9,801 nucleotides of DNA from Candidatus Krumholzibacteriota bacterium (GCA_030630165.1 DAOVNN010000084.1:1-9801), one strand, 5' to 3'. Positions 1 through 6,305 are shown, counted from the stretch's first letter. Made by a program: numbers and translations. Notes: a model not told the origin generated them from the sequence alone.

Positions 1-170
1 ATATCAGCGCCGAGATCCCTGACCCTGCTGCAGACCTCGGCATGCTCTTCGTGCTTTCCGTGTGAGAAGTTGATCCGCGCGACATTCATGCCCGCCGCAA
101 CGAGTTTTTCCAGCGTGTCTCTGTCTCTCGAGGCTGGTCCGATAGTACAGACGATCTTGGCCCTCTTCAC
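1..170 (-). CDS. pyk: pyruvate kinase, N-terminal fragment (runs off left edge)
   Basis: Only the first 56 codons are in the window; the gene continues past base 1. Pyruvate kinase converts phosphoenolpyruvate and ADP to pyruvate and ATP, the last step of glycolysis, in the cytoplasm. The visible protein begins V/M-K-R-A-K-I-V-C-T-I-G-P-A-S, followed by AGMNVARINFSHG at about residues 26-38 and an H-x-E-E-H segment. These are the hallmark N-terminal motifs of the family; the R and N of the NVARINF block lie in the substrate-binding region. I chose the GTG at 168-170 because a GGAGG (177-181 on this strand) lies 6 nt upstream and the family starts only a few residues before KIVCTIGPAS. A longer overlapping frame starting at 255 is not the gene. 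It is divergent from the aldo/keto reductase. Assignment is confident despite the short fragment. Confidence 0.93.
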   Translation of the reverse strand, partial: MKRAKIVCTIGPASRDRDTLEKLVAAGMNVARINFSHGKHEEHAEVCSRVRDLGAD

Positions 171-176
171 AGGCGC

Positions 177-181
177 CCTCC
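177..181 (-). promoter_or_regulatory. ribosome binding site of pyk
   Basis: GGAGG on the minus strand, 6 nt before a GTG start. It decides the start codon of the truncated pyruvate kinase gene. Confidence 0.7.
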
Positions 182-217
182 AATTTCATATACCGTTCCG
201 GTTCCGGCGTCTCCTCA

Positions 218-247
218 TTGCGCAGCGACGGTCCGCTTCTGTATACT
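218..247 (+). promoter_or_regulatory. possible sigma70-type promoter for the aldo/keto reductase
   Basis: TTGCGC (218-223), an 18-nt spacer and TATACT (242-247, 5 of 6 to the -10 consensus) lie about 50 nt upstream of the aldo/keto reductase start. The -35 matches at only 3 of 6 positions, so this is tentative. Confidence 0.3.
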
Positions 248-294
248 ATCACCATCGCCAGTCACGGCGAAGAAAAACAATGAAAGGACAGGGC

Positions 295-1302
295 ATGGAG
301 AAGAGAACGCTCGGCAGGACTGACATTACGGCATCGGTGATCGGATTCGGCGGCATCCCCATCCAGGGACTTTCATACGCCGGGGCAGAGCGGGTCCTCC
401 TCCACGCCTTCGAAAAGGGAATAGATTTCTACGATACGGCGAGGGGATATACGGACAGTGAGGAAAAGATCGGGCGGGCCCTGGGGTCCCGCAGGGATTC
501 GGTCTACATCGCCACGAAGGCGATGTCGAGAGACGCGTCGGGGATGAAGGGCGAACTCGAATCGAGCCTGCGCAACCTCCGGACGGATATGATAGATCTC
601 TACCAGTTCCACGGGGTGGGGAACATGCAGCAGCTAGAGAGGATACTCGGCCCGGGAGGGGCGTACGAAACTCTGGCAGAGGCGCGCGAGGAGGGAAAGG
701 TCCGGTGGATCGGCATTACGGGACATTCGCGGGACATCCTTCTCCATGCCGCCGGCCTGGGAGTGTTCGATACTGTCCAGCTCCCCTTCAATGCGATAGA
801 GACCGAGTGGAAGGACGAGGTCCTTCCCGCCGCCCACTCGGCCGGCATGGGAACGCTCGGGATGAAACCTGTCGCGGGTGGCGCACTTGCCGACGTACCA
901 CCGGCTATCAGGTTTACCATCACGCAGGGGATCGACATCTCGATCCCTGGAATGGACGCTGTCGAGCAGATCGACGAGAACATCACTGCGGGCAACCTGG
1001 CCGCGCCCACCGCATCGGAGCTCGAAGCGCTGTCAAAGGAGAAGGAAGCGTGGGGGGAACTCTTCTGCCGCAGGTGCGGTTACTGCATGCCCTGCCCGTC
1101 GGGACTGAACATACCTTTTCTACTTCTCCTCGAAGGATATTACAACCGCTATGAGCTGAAGGACTGGGCCATCTCGAGAATGAGGACCCAGGAGAAGAAA
1201 TACAGCGACTGCACGGAATGCGGCGAGTGTCTTGAAAAGTGCCCCTACTCCCTGCCGATTCCCGAACTGATGAAGCGCGCGGAAAGGCTTCTGGAAAAAT
1301 GA
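295..1302 (+). CDS. aldo/keto reductase with C-terminal two-cluster [4Fe-4S] ferredoxin region
   Basis: This 335-aa protein is probably a cytoplasmic oxidoreductase of the COG1453 type: an NAD(P)H-dependent aldo/keto reductase barrel fused to a ferredoxin-like tail. The expected AKR tetrad is visible: D47 and Y52 in FYDTARGY, K75 in YIATK and H106 in LYQFHGV. The barrel runs to about residue 250. The tail carries C258-x2-C261-x2-C264-x2-C267-P and C306-x2-C309-x2-C312-x3-C316-P, enough ligands for two Fe-S clusters. The RCGYCMPCP wording of the first motif is typical of this subfamily. I chose ATG 295 because AAAGGA (283-288) sits 6 nt upstream; ATG 280 is in frame but has a poorer site, and the frame open back to 70 has no AKR-like sequence. 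The substrate cannot be told from sequence. It is divergent from pyk, with no co-transcribed neighbour downstream. Confidence 0.9.
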   Translation: MEKRTLGRTDITASVIGFGGIPIQGLSYAGAERVLLHAFEKGIDFYDTARGYTDSEEKIGRALGSRRDSVYIATKAMSRDASGMKGELESSLRNLRTDMIDLYQFHGVGNMQQLERILGPGGAYETLAEAREEGKVRWIGITGHSRDILLHAAGLGVFDTVQLPFNAIETEWKDEVLPAAHSAGMGTLGMKPVAGGALADVPPAIRFTITQGIDISIPGMDAVEQIDENITAGNLAAPTASELEALSKEKEAWGELFCRRCGYCMPCPSGLNIPFLLLLEGYYNRYELKDWAISRMRTQEKKYSDCTECGECLEKCPYSLPIPELMKRAERLLEK

Positions 1303-1630
1303 CATAACCCCCTCGAAAACGGAAATGGCACGCATCTTGTTGGTTTCCCGAAAAAAACCTGTTGACAGAGGGCAGAATGCTGGATTTATGATAGCTGTGG
1401 GATGAGGGGATTCCCCGTGCGGAGGGCGATAACGGAAAATCGGCCCGCGCGGAGGTATGGTCGACAGGGCAACGGCGGCTGACAGATTTCCCGCCGGGCC
1501 GCAGGGTTTTGGTCGCTCCGGAGAGAGAGGGGGAGGATCGAAACAGAGAGTCGAGACAGAAAAGGTTTCCAGCGCGGCAAGGTGCCGTTCCGGGTCAGAT
1601 AGAGTGTTCAAACGATCGAGAGGAGCAGAT
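1303..1630 (+). other. intergenic region with promoter and structured, GC-rich leader
   Basis: No convincing gene lies here. The in-frame extension of the downstream gene back to 1457 is rich in R, G and S and looks non-coding. After a predicted start near 1399 there are about 230 nt of leader. It holds complementary segments: CGGCCCG (1441-1447) with CGGGCCG (1495-1501), enclosing GCGG (1475-1478) with CCGC (1491-1494); and CGGC (1575-1578) with GCCG (1584-1587). I did not recognise a known riboswitch. No clear terminator follows the aldo/keto reductase. Confidence 0.4.
1362..1392 (+). promoter_or_regulatory. predicted sigma70-type promoter
   Basis: A perfect TTGACA (1362-1367) and TATGAT (1387-1392, 5 of 6) are separated by 19 nt, slightly longer than the optimum. 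An alternative -10, TTTATG at 1385-1390, would give a 17-nt spacer but matches poorly. The predicted start is near 1399, leaving a long leader before the gene at 1631. Confidence 0.45.
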
Positions 1631-2200
1631 ATGAAGAAATATCTAATGATCTTTCTCGCGGTGCTTCTGTTCTCTACCGCAGTATCAGCTCAGACCGATG
1701 GCTACATTGGTCTGTTTGCCGATGACACCAGGACAGCATGGTGCAAGAGCGGGAGTTCATTTCCGGTTATATTCGAAATGTATATCTTCTGCCTGCCGCG
1801 AGCTGACGGCATGTTCTGCGCCGAATTCATGATCGACTACCCAGCCGACCCCACAGTCATCACGGCCACCGTTACCCAGGGCGCCGGGATCTCCATCGTC
1901 AAGGGAGACCTTGCCAGCGGCGTGAGTGTCTGTTATCTCGAATGTCAGAATGACTGGGTCTGGCCGTTCCATCAGATGATCGTCCTTCAAAGCGCCAACA
2001 AGAACGTAATATCGATTGTTGATCACCCGGAGTCTCACGCGATCCTGTTCAACTGCTGTGTCGAACCGCGTCCTATCTACGATGCTGTCGTCTTCACCAA
2101 CCTCTATCTGCAGTATGAGGTCGGCGTCGATCCTGAGTGCAGTGAGACCGCAACCGCTGAGCTCACCTGGGGAGCGATCAAGAGTATATACACTGAATGA
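1631..2200 (+). CDS. small secreted Cys-rich protein of unknown function
   Basis: This 189-aa protein has a clear Sec signal peptide: a KK n-region, the hydrophobic core LMIFLAVLLFSTA and an AVSA site, with probable cleavage after residue 20. The mature part contains eight cysteines (38, 54, 63, 101, 105, 142, 143, 170), an even number compatible with up to four disulfides in an exported protein. It has no transmembrane segment after the signal peptide, no lipobox and no obvious C-terminal sorting domain. The pattern (GYIGLFAD near the mature N-terminus, alternating beta-like segments, and a D-A-V-V-F-T segment at 151-156) resembles short secreted proteins I associate with uncultured FCB-like phyla; this is recall, not a search. 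ATG 1631 is chosen because AGGAG (1621-1625) lies 5 nt upstream and a signal peptide follows at once. It is a single-gene unit with its own promoter and terminator. Confidence 0.8.
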   Translation: MKKYLMIFLAVLLFSTAVSAQTDGYIGLFADDTRTAWCKSGSSFPVIFEMYIFCLPRADGMFCAEFMIDYPADPTVITATVTQGAGISIVKGDLASGVSVCYLECQNDWVWPFHQMIVLQSANKNVISIVDHPESHAILFNCCVEPRPIYDAVVFTNLYLQYEVGVDPECSETATAELTWGAIKSIYTE

Positions 2201-2231
2201 TCCGCTGATCCAGAATGACATGACAAACAGA

Positions 2232-2261
2232 AGGGGCCGGGATTTCCCGGCCCCTCTTTTT
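2232..2261 (+). terminator. rho-independent terminator
   Basis: A 10-bp GC-rich stem, 2232-2241 with 2246-2255, closes an ATTT loop and is followed by CTTTTTATAT. It lies 31 nt after the stop of the secreted protein gene. On the minus strand the hairpin is followed by TCTGTTTGTC, so it may also stop transcription of the convergent gene ending at 2288. Confidence 0.9.
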
Positions 2262-2287
2262 ATATAAACCTGCAGTGAATGAATCTG

Positions 2288-3196
2288 TCACTTTTTCCCG
2301 CGGAATTCCCCGATAAGGGCAACCGTATCAAGGACGAGAGAGACTGAAGTTTCTGAGCCGGCCTCGAATCCCGCAACTATGCCCATGAACCTGCCGGTCC
2401 GGAAGACCAGCACCGACCCCCTGTAAGGAGCCTCTCCCCTAGCCGCTTCAAAATCCATCTTCCCCGCAAGCTCCCCGCTTGTCGTCGCTCCGATCTCCTT
2501 CTTGTACCAGTCGAAGATCTTCTTCGCTGCTTCTTCCGATTCGAGAGGGAAAATATACAGCTTCCCCTTCTCTTCCCCGACAAGGTAATTTCCCGTAAAC
2601 GCAGGCGGGAGCTTGCCGGTTCCCATCACGCCCTCGCTGACGTAGGTCACGCTCTTCCCGATCAAACCGCCGCGCGGGAACAGGCCCGTCTCTTTCGGCT
2701 CGCCACCCTCGTCGGGGATCCTGCCGGCCACGATGCCGGCGAATACTTTCATCGCCGCGGCGCTCACGTCACCTTCGTCATATGCGTAGACCTTTACATA
2801 GAAGCGTCCCTTCCAGAAATGGATCGAGTATTCGTCTCCGAATGCCTCATTGCCGATATCGAGGTATGCTCCTTCGGGGCTGCGGAATTGCGAGTAGATC
2901 CCGAATGTCATCAGCGAGTTCCCGTGCTCATATATCTCGACCTTGATCTCGAGATCGGAGGCATTGAGATAATGCTGAGCGGCAACCTCATGGAAATCGT
3001 ACATGAGAAAGGTCTCCGCCTGACCGTTGATATACTCCCAGAGGTTGTCGGCGGTGTAGAAGAGGACCTCTCCATCCATTTTCCACCCCTCGAGATCCTT
3101 TTCCGCGGGCAGCAGCCCCGCAGGTGAGACCTCACCGGCCTGCGATGTCAGGGATACCATGAGCAGGGCCACCGCAAGTAATATCGAACGTTTCAA
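2288..3196 (-). CDS. exported DUF6599-like protein
   Basis: A 302-aa protein with a Sec signal peptide (MKR, then SILLAVALLMVSL, probable cleavage after SQA at residue 20). The mature part carries the features I associate with DUF6599: an LWEYINGQAETFLMYDF segment at 52-68, and an E-I-K-V-E-I-Y stretch followed by a G-N-S-L-M-T-F-G-I-Y segment at 83-101. The family has no known biochemical role and is presumed periplasmic or envelope-associated. The start must be TTG at 3194-3196: the frame has an in-frame TAA 15 nt upstream and no ATG or GTG between, and the site AAGGCGGTGA (3201-3210) matches the extended Shine-Dalgarno consensus at 9 of 10 bases. It is divergent from the thioredoxin-fold operon and convergent with the secreted Cys-rich protein gene. 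Gene reality is near certain; family assignment is moderately confident. Confidence 0.85.
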   Translation of the reverse strand: MKRSILLAVALLMVSLTSQAGEVSPAGLLPAEKDLEGWKMDGEVLFYTADNLWEYINGQAETFLMYDFHEVAAQHYLNASDLEIKVEIYEHGNSLMTFGIYSQFRSPEGAYLDIGNEAFGDEYSIHFWKGRFYVKVYAYDEGDVSAAAMKVFAGIVAGRIPDEGGEPKETGLFPRGGLIGKSVTYVSEGVMGTGKLPPAFTGNYLVGEEKGKLYIFPLESEEAAKKIFDWYKKEIGATTSGELAGKMDFEAARGEAPYRGSVLVFRTGRFMGIVAGFEAGSETSVSLVLDTVALIGEFRGKK

Positions 3197-3200
3197 TGCT

Positions 3201-3210
3201 TCACCGCCTT
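3201..3210 (-). promoter_or_regulatory. strong ribosome binding site fixing a TTG start
   Basis: AAGGCGGTGA on the minus strand differs by one base from AAGGAGGTGA and ends 4 nt before TTG 3196. This supports the rare start codon of the DUF6599-like gene. Confidence 0.7.
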
Positions 3211-3237
3211 GTTAAATCCGTATTAATCCTGTATATT
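3209..3237 (+). promoter_or_regulatory. promoter of the thioredoxin-fold operon
   Basis: TTGTTA (3209-3214, 4 of 6), a 17-nt spacer and TATATT (3232-3237, 5 of 6) precede the operon start at 3301, giving a leader of about 57 nt. The -10 overlaps the oppositely oriented -10 of the divergent gene. Confidence 0.5.
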
Positions 3238-3263
3238 ATAGTCTCCAAAACGAGCTTTTGCAT
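3235..3263 (-). promoter_or_regulatory. promoter of the DUF6599-like gene
   Basis: On the minus strand, a perfect TATAAT (3235-3240) lies 17 nt from ATGCAA (3258-3263, 3 of 6 to the -35 consensus). The predicted start near 3228 leaves a short leader carrying the ribosome binding site at 3201-3210. Confidence 0.42.
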
Positions 3264-3300
3264 AATATTTCTGTATACGGGCGCTGTCCCTGGAGACAAA

Positions 3301-3720
3301 ATGGGTTTTTTAAAGAAACTTCTAGGGCTGGAGACACAACCGGGCGAACCTGAAAACCTGCCCGACGAGTTTTTCGAAGAGACGGTCACCAGGCCCGATA
3401 TGCCCGTGTTCGTCTTCTTCTTCAACAACTGGTGCTCGGGGTGCCAGGTAATGCACGGTCTGATCAACGAGGTCGGGCCGGAGTATATCGGACGTGCGCG
3501 GTTCTACAAGATGGACGCGACGAGAAGCCCCCGCGCCGTAACGACTCTCGAAATCAGAGGAGTGCCGGTACTGGCGGTATTCACCCCCGGTGGAGCGGCG
3601 GACAGGATGACGGGGCTGATAAACATAACGGAACTGAGAAACTGGATCGAAAGCCACCTTCCCGGTGCGGAAGGATCCCCAGAGCAGGAAATATCCGAAA
3701 CTGACCCGGACAGGGAGTAA
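3301..3720 (+). CDS. thioredoxin-fold protein
   Basis: A 139-aa protein with a thioredoxin fold: a beta strand VFVFFF, then the active-site motif W44-C45-S46-G47-C48, then the second half with G87-V88-P89, the expected cis-proline. Length and layout suit a single-domain thioredoxin with an acidic C-terminal tail (about residues 122-139). WCSGC differs from the classical WCGPC of thioredoxin, so redox potential and partner may differ; both catalytic cysteines are present. Likely role: cytoplasmic dithiol-disulfide exchange. ATG 3301 is chosen because GGAG (3292-3295) lies 5 nt upstream. A longer frame opens at ATG 3196 and adds 35 hydrophobic residues, but that stretch contains the predicted promoter and has no ribosome binding site. 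It heads a three-gene operon, and the next gene starts 5 nt after its stop. Confidence 0.88.
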   Translation: MGFLKKLLGLETQPGEPENLPDEFFEETVTRPDMPVFVFFFNNWCSGCQVMHGLINEVGPEYIGRARFYKMDATRSPRAVTTLEIRGVPVLAVFTPGGAADRMTGLINITELRNWIESHLPGAEGSPEQEISETDPDRE

Positions 3721-3725
3721 AGGAA

Positions 3726-4415
3726 ATGAGATCATTCGCAAGCATGACGGCGGTACTTCTGCTGGTAGCCGCATTGTCGGCGCCCGCGGCAGCCATAGAC
3801 AGCAATATCTTCCTCAAGACCACGATAGGGGGAAGCTATCCCTTCATGGAGAACCTCAACACCGAGCTCAAGACCCAGGACAGGTGCGAGCTCTCCACAG
3901 GACTGAGCTTCAGCATGTCGATAGGAAGGGCCTTTGCCCAGCACAAGTGGGGCCTCGAACTGTGGTTCGACGTCGCCCGTTATCAGAGCTTCAAGTATGA
4001 AAACGACTACGAGGACTTCGAGGGCGATATGACCCATTACAACTTCATGCTCGTCGGCAAGAGGAACCTCTGGCCCTCAAATGAGATATTCCGGCCCTAC
4101 CTGGGCGCCGGGTTCGGATACGGCTACACGAACATCGCCAGGGCCGGCGGCAAGATCGACGGCCTCCAGGGAATGGTCCTCCTGCAGTTCGAGTCGAGGA
4201 TCAAGGATAACATCACTATGTTCCTGGAGACCTCCTTCCTGACAACCTTCGACAAATCCAAGTACGACTCGTCATTCCTCGAGGGCTCGGCATACGATGC
4301 CATCCAGGACAGCAACGGCGATCCCCTCGACGAGAGGTTCTCGTCGATCGACCTGAGGATCGGCATCCAGGCCTGGCTCAAGGCGCCATCCAAGTACGGC
4401 GCCTACCAGAAGTAA
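3726..4415 (+). CDS. outer-membrane beta-barrel protein
   Basis: A 229-aa protein with a Sec signal peptide (AVLLLVAALSAPAAA, probable cleavage after residue 23). The mature part alternates polar and aromatic or hydrophobic residues in strand-like segments, for example KWGLELWFDVARYQSF and YLGAGFGYGY, as in small 8-stranded barrels of the OmpA/OmpW/Opa-like fold. The PYLGAGFGYGY segment is typical of such barrels. The final strand SIDLRIGIQAWL is followed by an 11-residue tail ending in lysine, so the terminal aromatic residue typical of BAM substrates is absent. Role unknown; structural or small-molecule passage is possible. GGGAG (3713-3717) overlaps the upstream stop and lies 8 nt before the ATG, suggesting translational coupling to the thioredoxin-fold gene. 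The lipoprotein gene follows after 9 nt. Confidence 0.85.
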   Translation: MRSFASMTAVLLLVAALSAPAAAIDSNIFLKTTIGGSYPFMENLNTELKTQDRCELSTGLSFSMSIGRAFAQHKWGLELWFDVARYQSFKYENDYEDFEGDMTHYNFMLVGKRNLWPSNEIFRPYLGAGFGYGYTNIARAGGKIDGLQGMVLLQFESRIKDNITMFLETSFLTTFDKSKYDSSFLEGSAYDAIQDSNGDPLDERFSSIDLRIGIQAWLKAPSKYGAYQK

Positions 4416-4424
4416 CGGTCAACG

Positions 4425-4937
4425 ATGCGAACCGTCATAACAGTACTCTTGCTTCTTTCCGGCATGCTTCTCCTGGGCGCATGCACCGGCGAAAGCCGTT
4501 CGCAGTCAAGACGCGTCGGCGGATGCGAGGCCGACACCATTCCCCTGGACATCGGCGCCGTTATCTCCTGCAGCGACATCTCTTCTCCAGTCAGGATATC
4601 GATCCTGTCTGTCGAACATGCCGGGGATGAGACGTACAGAAAGGCTGCCGCAGGGCTCGTCACTCTCCTCGATTCCCTCGGCGTCGGGATCTGCGACGTT
4701 CCGCGACTCGTCATTATCCGCGAAGGGCCCTGCTGGCCCAGGCACCGCATCGATATCAGGCTGGAAAAGGGATCGGATAAGACTTTCCCGAAAATAAAAT
4801 CAGCCCTGGCGGGCGGTATGCTGGCCGGATCGCGGCCCTCGGAGGACAGGCCGGGGAGCTACGGCCTCTTTTTCGTCCAGGCGGGAGTCGGGTCTACCGA
4901 CCGCTGGACTCTCTGGTACGGCCGGCAACGTCACTGA
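4425..4937 (+). CDS. putative lipoprotein of unknown function
   Basis: A 170-aa protein with a type II signal peptide: hydrophobic core VITVLLLLSGML and lipobox L17-G18-A19-C20, so C20 should become the lipidated N-terminus. Residue +2 is Thr, not Asp, which under the E. coli Lol rule favours the outer membrane. The mature part has cysteines at 34, 49, 90 and 103, which could form two disulfides. I do not recognise a domain. The start has no good Shine-Dalgarno sequence; it lies 9 nt after the barrel gene stop, so reinitiation or coupling is likely. It is the last gene of the operon beginning at 3301. Its last 44 bp overlap the 3' end of the convergent RdhA-like gene, and no terminator is visible. 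Co-location with a barrel suggests a common envelope role, but this is inference. Confidence 0.8.
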   Translation: MRTVITVLLLLSGMLLLGACTGESRSQSRRVGGCEADTIPLDIGAVISCSDISSPVRISILSVEHAGDETYRKAAAGLVTLLDSLGVGICDVPRLVIIREGPCWPRHRIDIRLEKGSDKTFPKIKSALAGGMLAGSRPSEDRPGSYGLFFVQAGVGSTDRWTLWYGRQRH

Positions 4938-6105
4938 TCCAGCCGGGCATCCTCGCCGGTCTGAACCTCGCTCCGTAGATGAGATCATCCCCCAGAACCA
5001 GGGCCCTCCTGATCCACGGCACATTTACCGCTGTCGCGGCGACGCTTCTGTGGAAGAGATTATCCGGTTTTGTCCAGGGGCATACAGTCTGACAGATCGA
5101 GCAGGTGTACCCCGTCTTCCCCCAGTAGAGCAAGCAGGCCTCGGGGTTCAGCTTCCACTTGCGCACCCCCCTGACCTCTACCATTTCCCCCCTGGGGATC
5201 GCCCCTGACGGGCAGCTGGTCGCGCACTTCTCGCATTTCGAGCAGAAGTCCGTCATCCCGAGGTCGACAGGGCTGTCATGCGCGAGAGGCATGTCGGTCG
5301 TGACGGTCACCAGCCTGAAATTCGCCCCCAGGCTGCGGCTGACGACATATCCACACCTTGCGAGCTCACCTATTCCGGAGTCCACCGCGACCGGAACGCA
5401 GAGAACGAGGTAGTTCCTCAGATGATGGGCCCTCGCACGCCAGCCAAGCGCCCTGATAAACCTTGCAAGCTGGACCGAGACAAGAGCGGAGAGGGCGTAG
5501 AGCCTTCCTACCTCGAAATCCACGGCGCGGGTCGACCCGGTCGCCGTCATTTCCTTCTCCTGCCTGAATGCGAGTGATACAGCCGTCGGGTGATCGAGCT
5601 CGATCTGGTCGCCGTAGAGCTTTCCCTGGTAATCCTCCGGAATACCGCCGAAGTAGGGCGGGTTGATATATTCCTCGCGGAAGAATGGCCTCGAGCCCTT
5701 GTGAGAATAGATCCACTCCTGCTTCAAGGGTCCGATCCGCACGTCGTCAGCGCCCAGCAGTCTGCCGAACTCCTTTATCCGCGTCGCAGCATCTTCGCCT
5801 TCCCACCCGACTCTTGTCGATTCGGGCGTCCCGTCTACCATATCGGGCAGGGCGAGCGCGGCAGGCGGTATGAAGTTCGCCTCGTAGATGGCACGGGCCA
5901 GCTGATCGACATCCGACCCGCCTTCCATCTTCGATATGATGAACCTCGACAGTTGCGAGTCGACCTCGGTGAGGTCAGGGTTCCGCCGGTGATACTCCGT
6001 CTCTTCGGCGCTTCCGGGAATGAGCGCCTCTCTCGAAAAGACATTATCCCTCTCATCGAATCTTGAAATCCCGCCGACGATCTCGTATCCGGGCCCTTCA
6101 GCCAT
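4894..6105 (-). CDS. reductive dehalogenase-like (RdhA superfamily) double [4Fe-4S] protein
   Basis: A 403-aa predicted soluble protein. The C-terminal third matches the RdhA signature of two motifs, C-x2-C-x2-C-x3-C-P and C-x(2-12)-C-x2-C-x3-C-P: here C288, C291, C294, C298-P and C324-x10-C335-x2-C338-x3-C342-P. Ahead of these are G-I-G-E-L-A-R (244-250) and N-F-R-L-V-T-V-T-T-D-M-P-L (262-274), the region equivalent to the RdhA block that carries a conserved active-site arginine (R264 the candidate). RdhA enzymes use a corrinoid to remove halide from organohalides. There is no Tat twin-arginine signal, the length is below the usual 450-500 aa, and no RdhB-like anchor gene is adjacent, so it is not a classical respiratory enzyme. 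Epoxyqueuosine reductase (QueG) is a related alternative, but the block before the cysteines is RdhA-like. ATG 6105 has GGGAG (6113-6117) 7 nt upstream. Substrate is unknown. Confidence 0.82.
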   Translation of the reverse strand: MAEGPGYEIVGGISRFDERDNVFSREALIPGSAEETEYHRRNPDLTEVDSQLSRFIISKMEGGSDVDQLARAIYEANFIPPAALALPDMVDGTPESTRVGWEGEDAATRIKEFGRLLGADDVRIGPLKQEWIYSHKGSRPFFREEYINPPYFGGIPEDYQGKLYGDQIELDHPTAVSLAFRQEKEMTATGSTRAVDFEVGRLYALSALVSVQLARFIRALGWRARAHHLRNYLVLCVPVAVDSGIGELARCGYVVSRSLGANFRLVTVTTDMPLAHDSPVDLGMTDFCSKCEKCATSCPSGAIPRGEMVEVRGVRKWKLNPEACLLYWGKTGYTCSICQTVCPWTKPDNLFHRSVAATAVNVPWIRRALVLGDDLIYGARFRPARMPGWISDVAGRTRESSGR

Positions 6106-6305
6106 GCATAATCTCCCATAGATTCAGTAACTTTATTAATCATAAGGGATTCCCGCGGCAACGGCCAATAATATTTTTGCCTTTCGCTCTCTTTAAACGG
6201 TTGAATTTTTCCGGTATTTCGGTTAGGTTTCTATGGCTATGTTTCAACCTCTGATTATTGCAATGGTGAACTCAATACATTCAGAAAAGCGGGAGGAACC
6301 CTGAT
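6106..6305. other. divergent intergenic region between RdhA-like gene and iorA
   Basis: This 200-bp stretch is clearly more AT-rich than its surroundings and holds no gene I can support. A tentative promoter for the leftward gene is at 6139-6168. GGGAGG (6291-6296), 9 nt before ATG 6306, is the iorA ribosome binding site. I found no convincing plus-strand -35/-10 pair for iorA, and no strong hairpin. Confidence 0.5.
6139..6168 (-). promoter_or_regulatory. possible promoter of the RdhA-like gene
   Basis: On the minus strand, TATGAT (6139-6144, 5 of 6) lies 18 nt from TTGGCC (6163-6168, 3 of 6). The start would fall about 30 nt upstream of ATG 6105. Confidence 0.33.

Noticed and set aside
600..1010. 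136-aa frame antisense to the aldo/keto reductase
   Set aside because: It overlaps a well-supported gene with all catalytic residues; the antisense product looks random.
1336..1360. Possible terminator after the aldo/keto reductase (GGTTT ... AAACC)
   Set aside because: The stem is only 5 weak base pairs, with no following T-run.
1461..1520. Possible cyclic-di-GMP-type riboswitch, from the ACAGGGCAA stretch
   Set aside because: Only this short stretch is similar; the remaining conserved core and the expected helices could not be found.
1457..1630. 58-residue N-terminal extension of the secreted protein
   Set aside because: The extension is basic and low-complexity and would bury the signal peptide; AGGAG before ATG 1631 fixes the start.
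3196..3300. Hydrophobic N-terminal extension of the thioredoxin-fold protein that looks like a signal anchor
   Set aside because: It has no ribosome binding site, it overlaps both predicted divergent promoters, and AT-rich promoter DNA naturally reads as hydrophobic residues. ATG 3301 has a good site 5 nt upstream.
4894..6105. Assignment as epoxyqueuosine reductase (QueG)
   Set aside because: The cysteine region is similar, but the preceding G-E-L-A-R and V-T-V-T-T-D-M-P-L blocks and the overall length fit RdhA-like proteins better. It is kept as an alternative in the feature entry.
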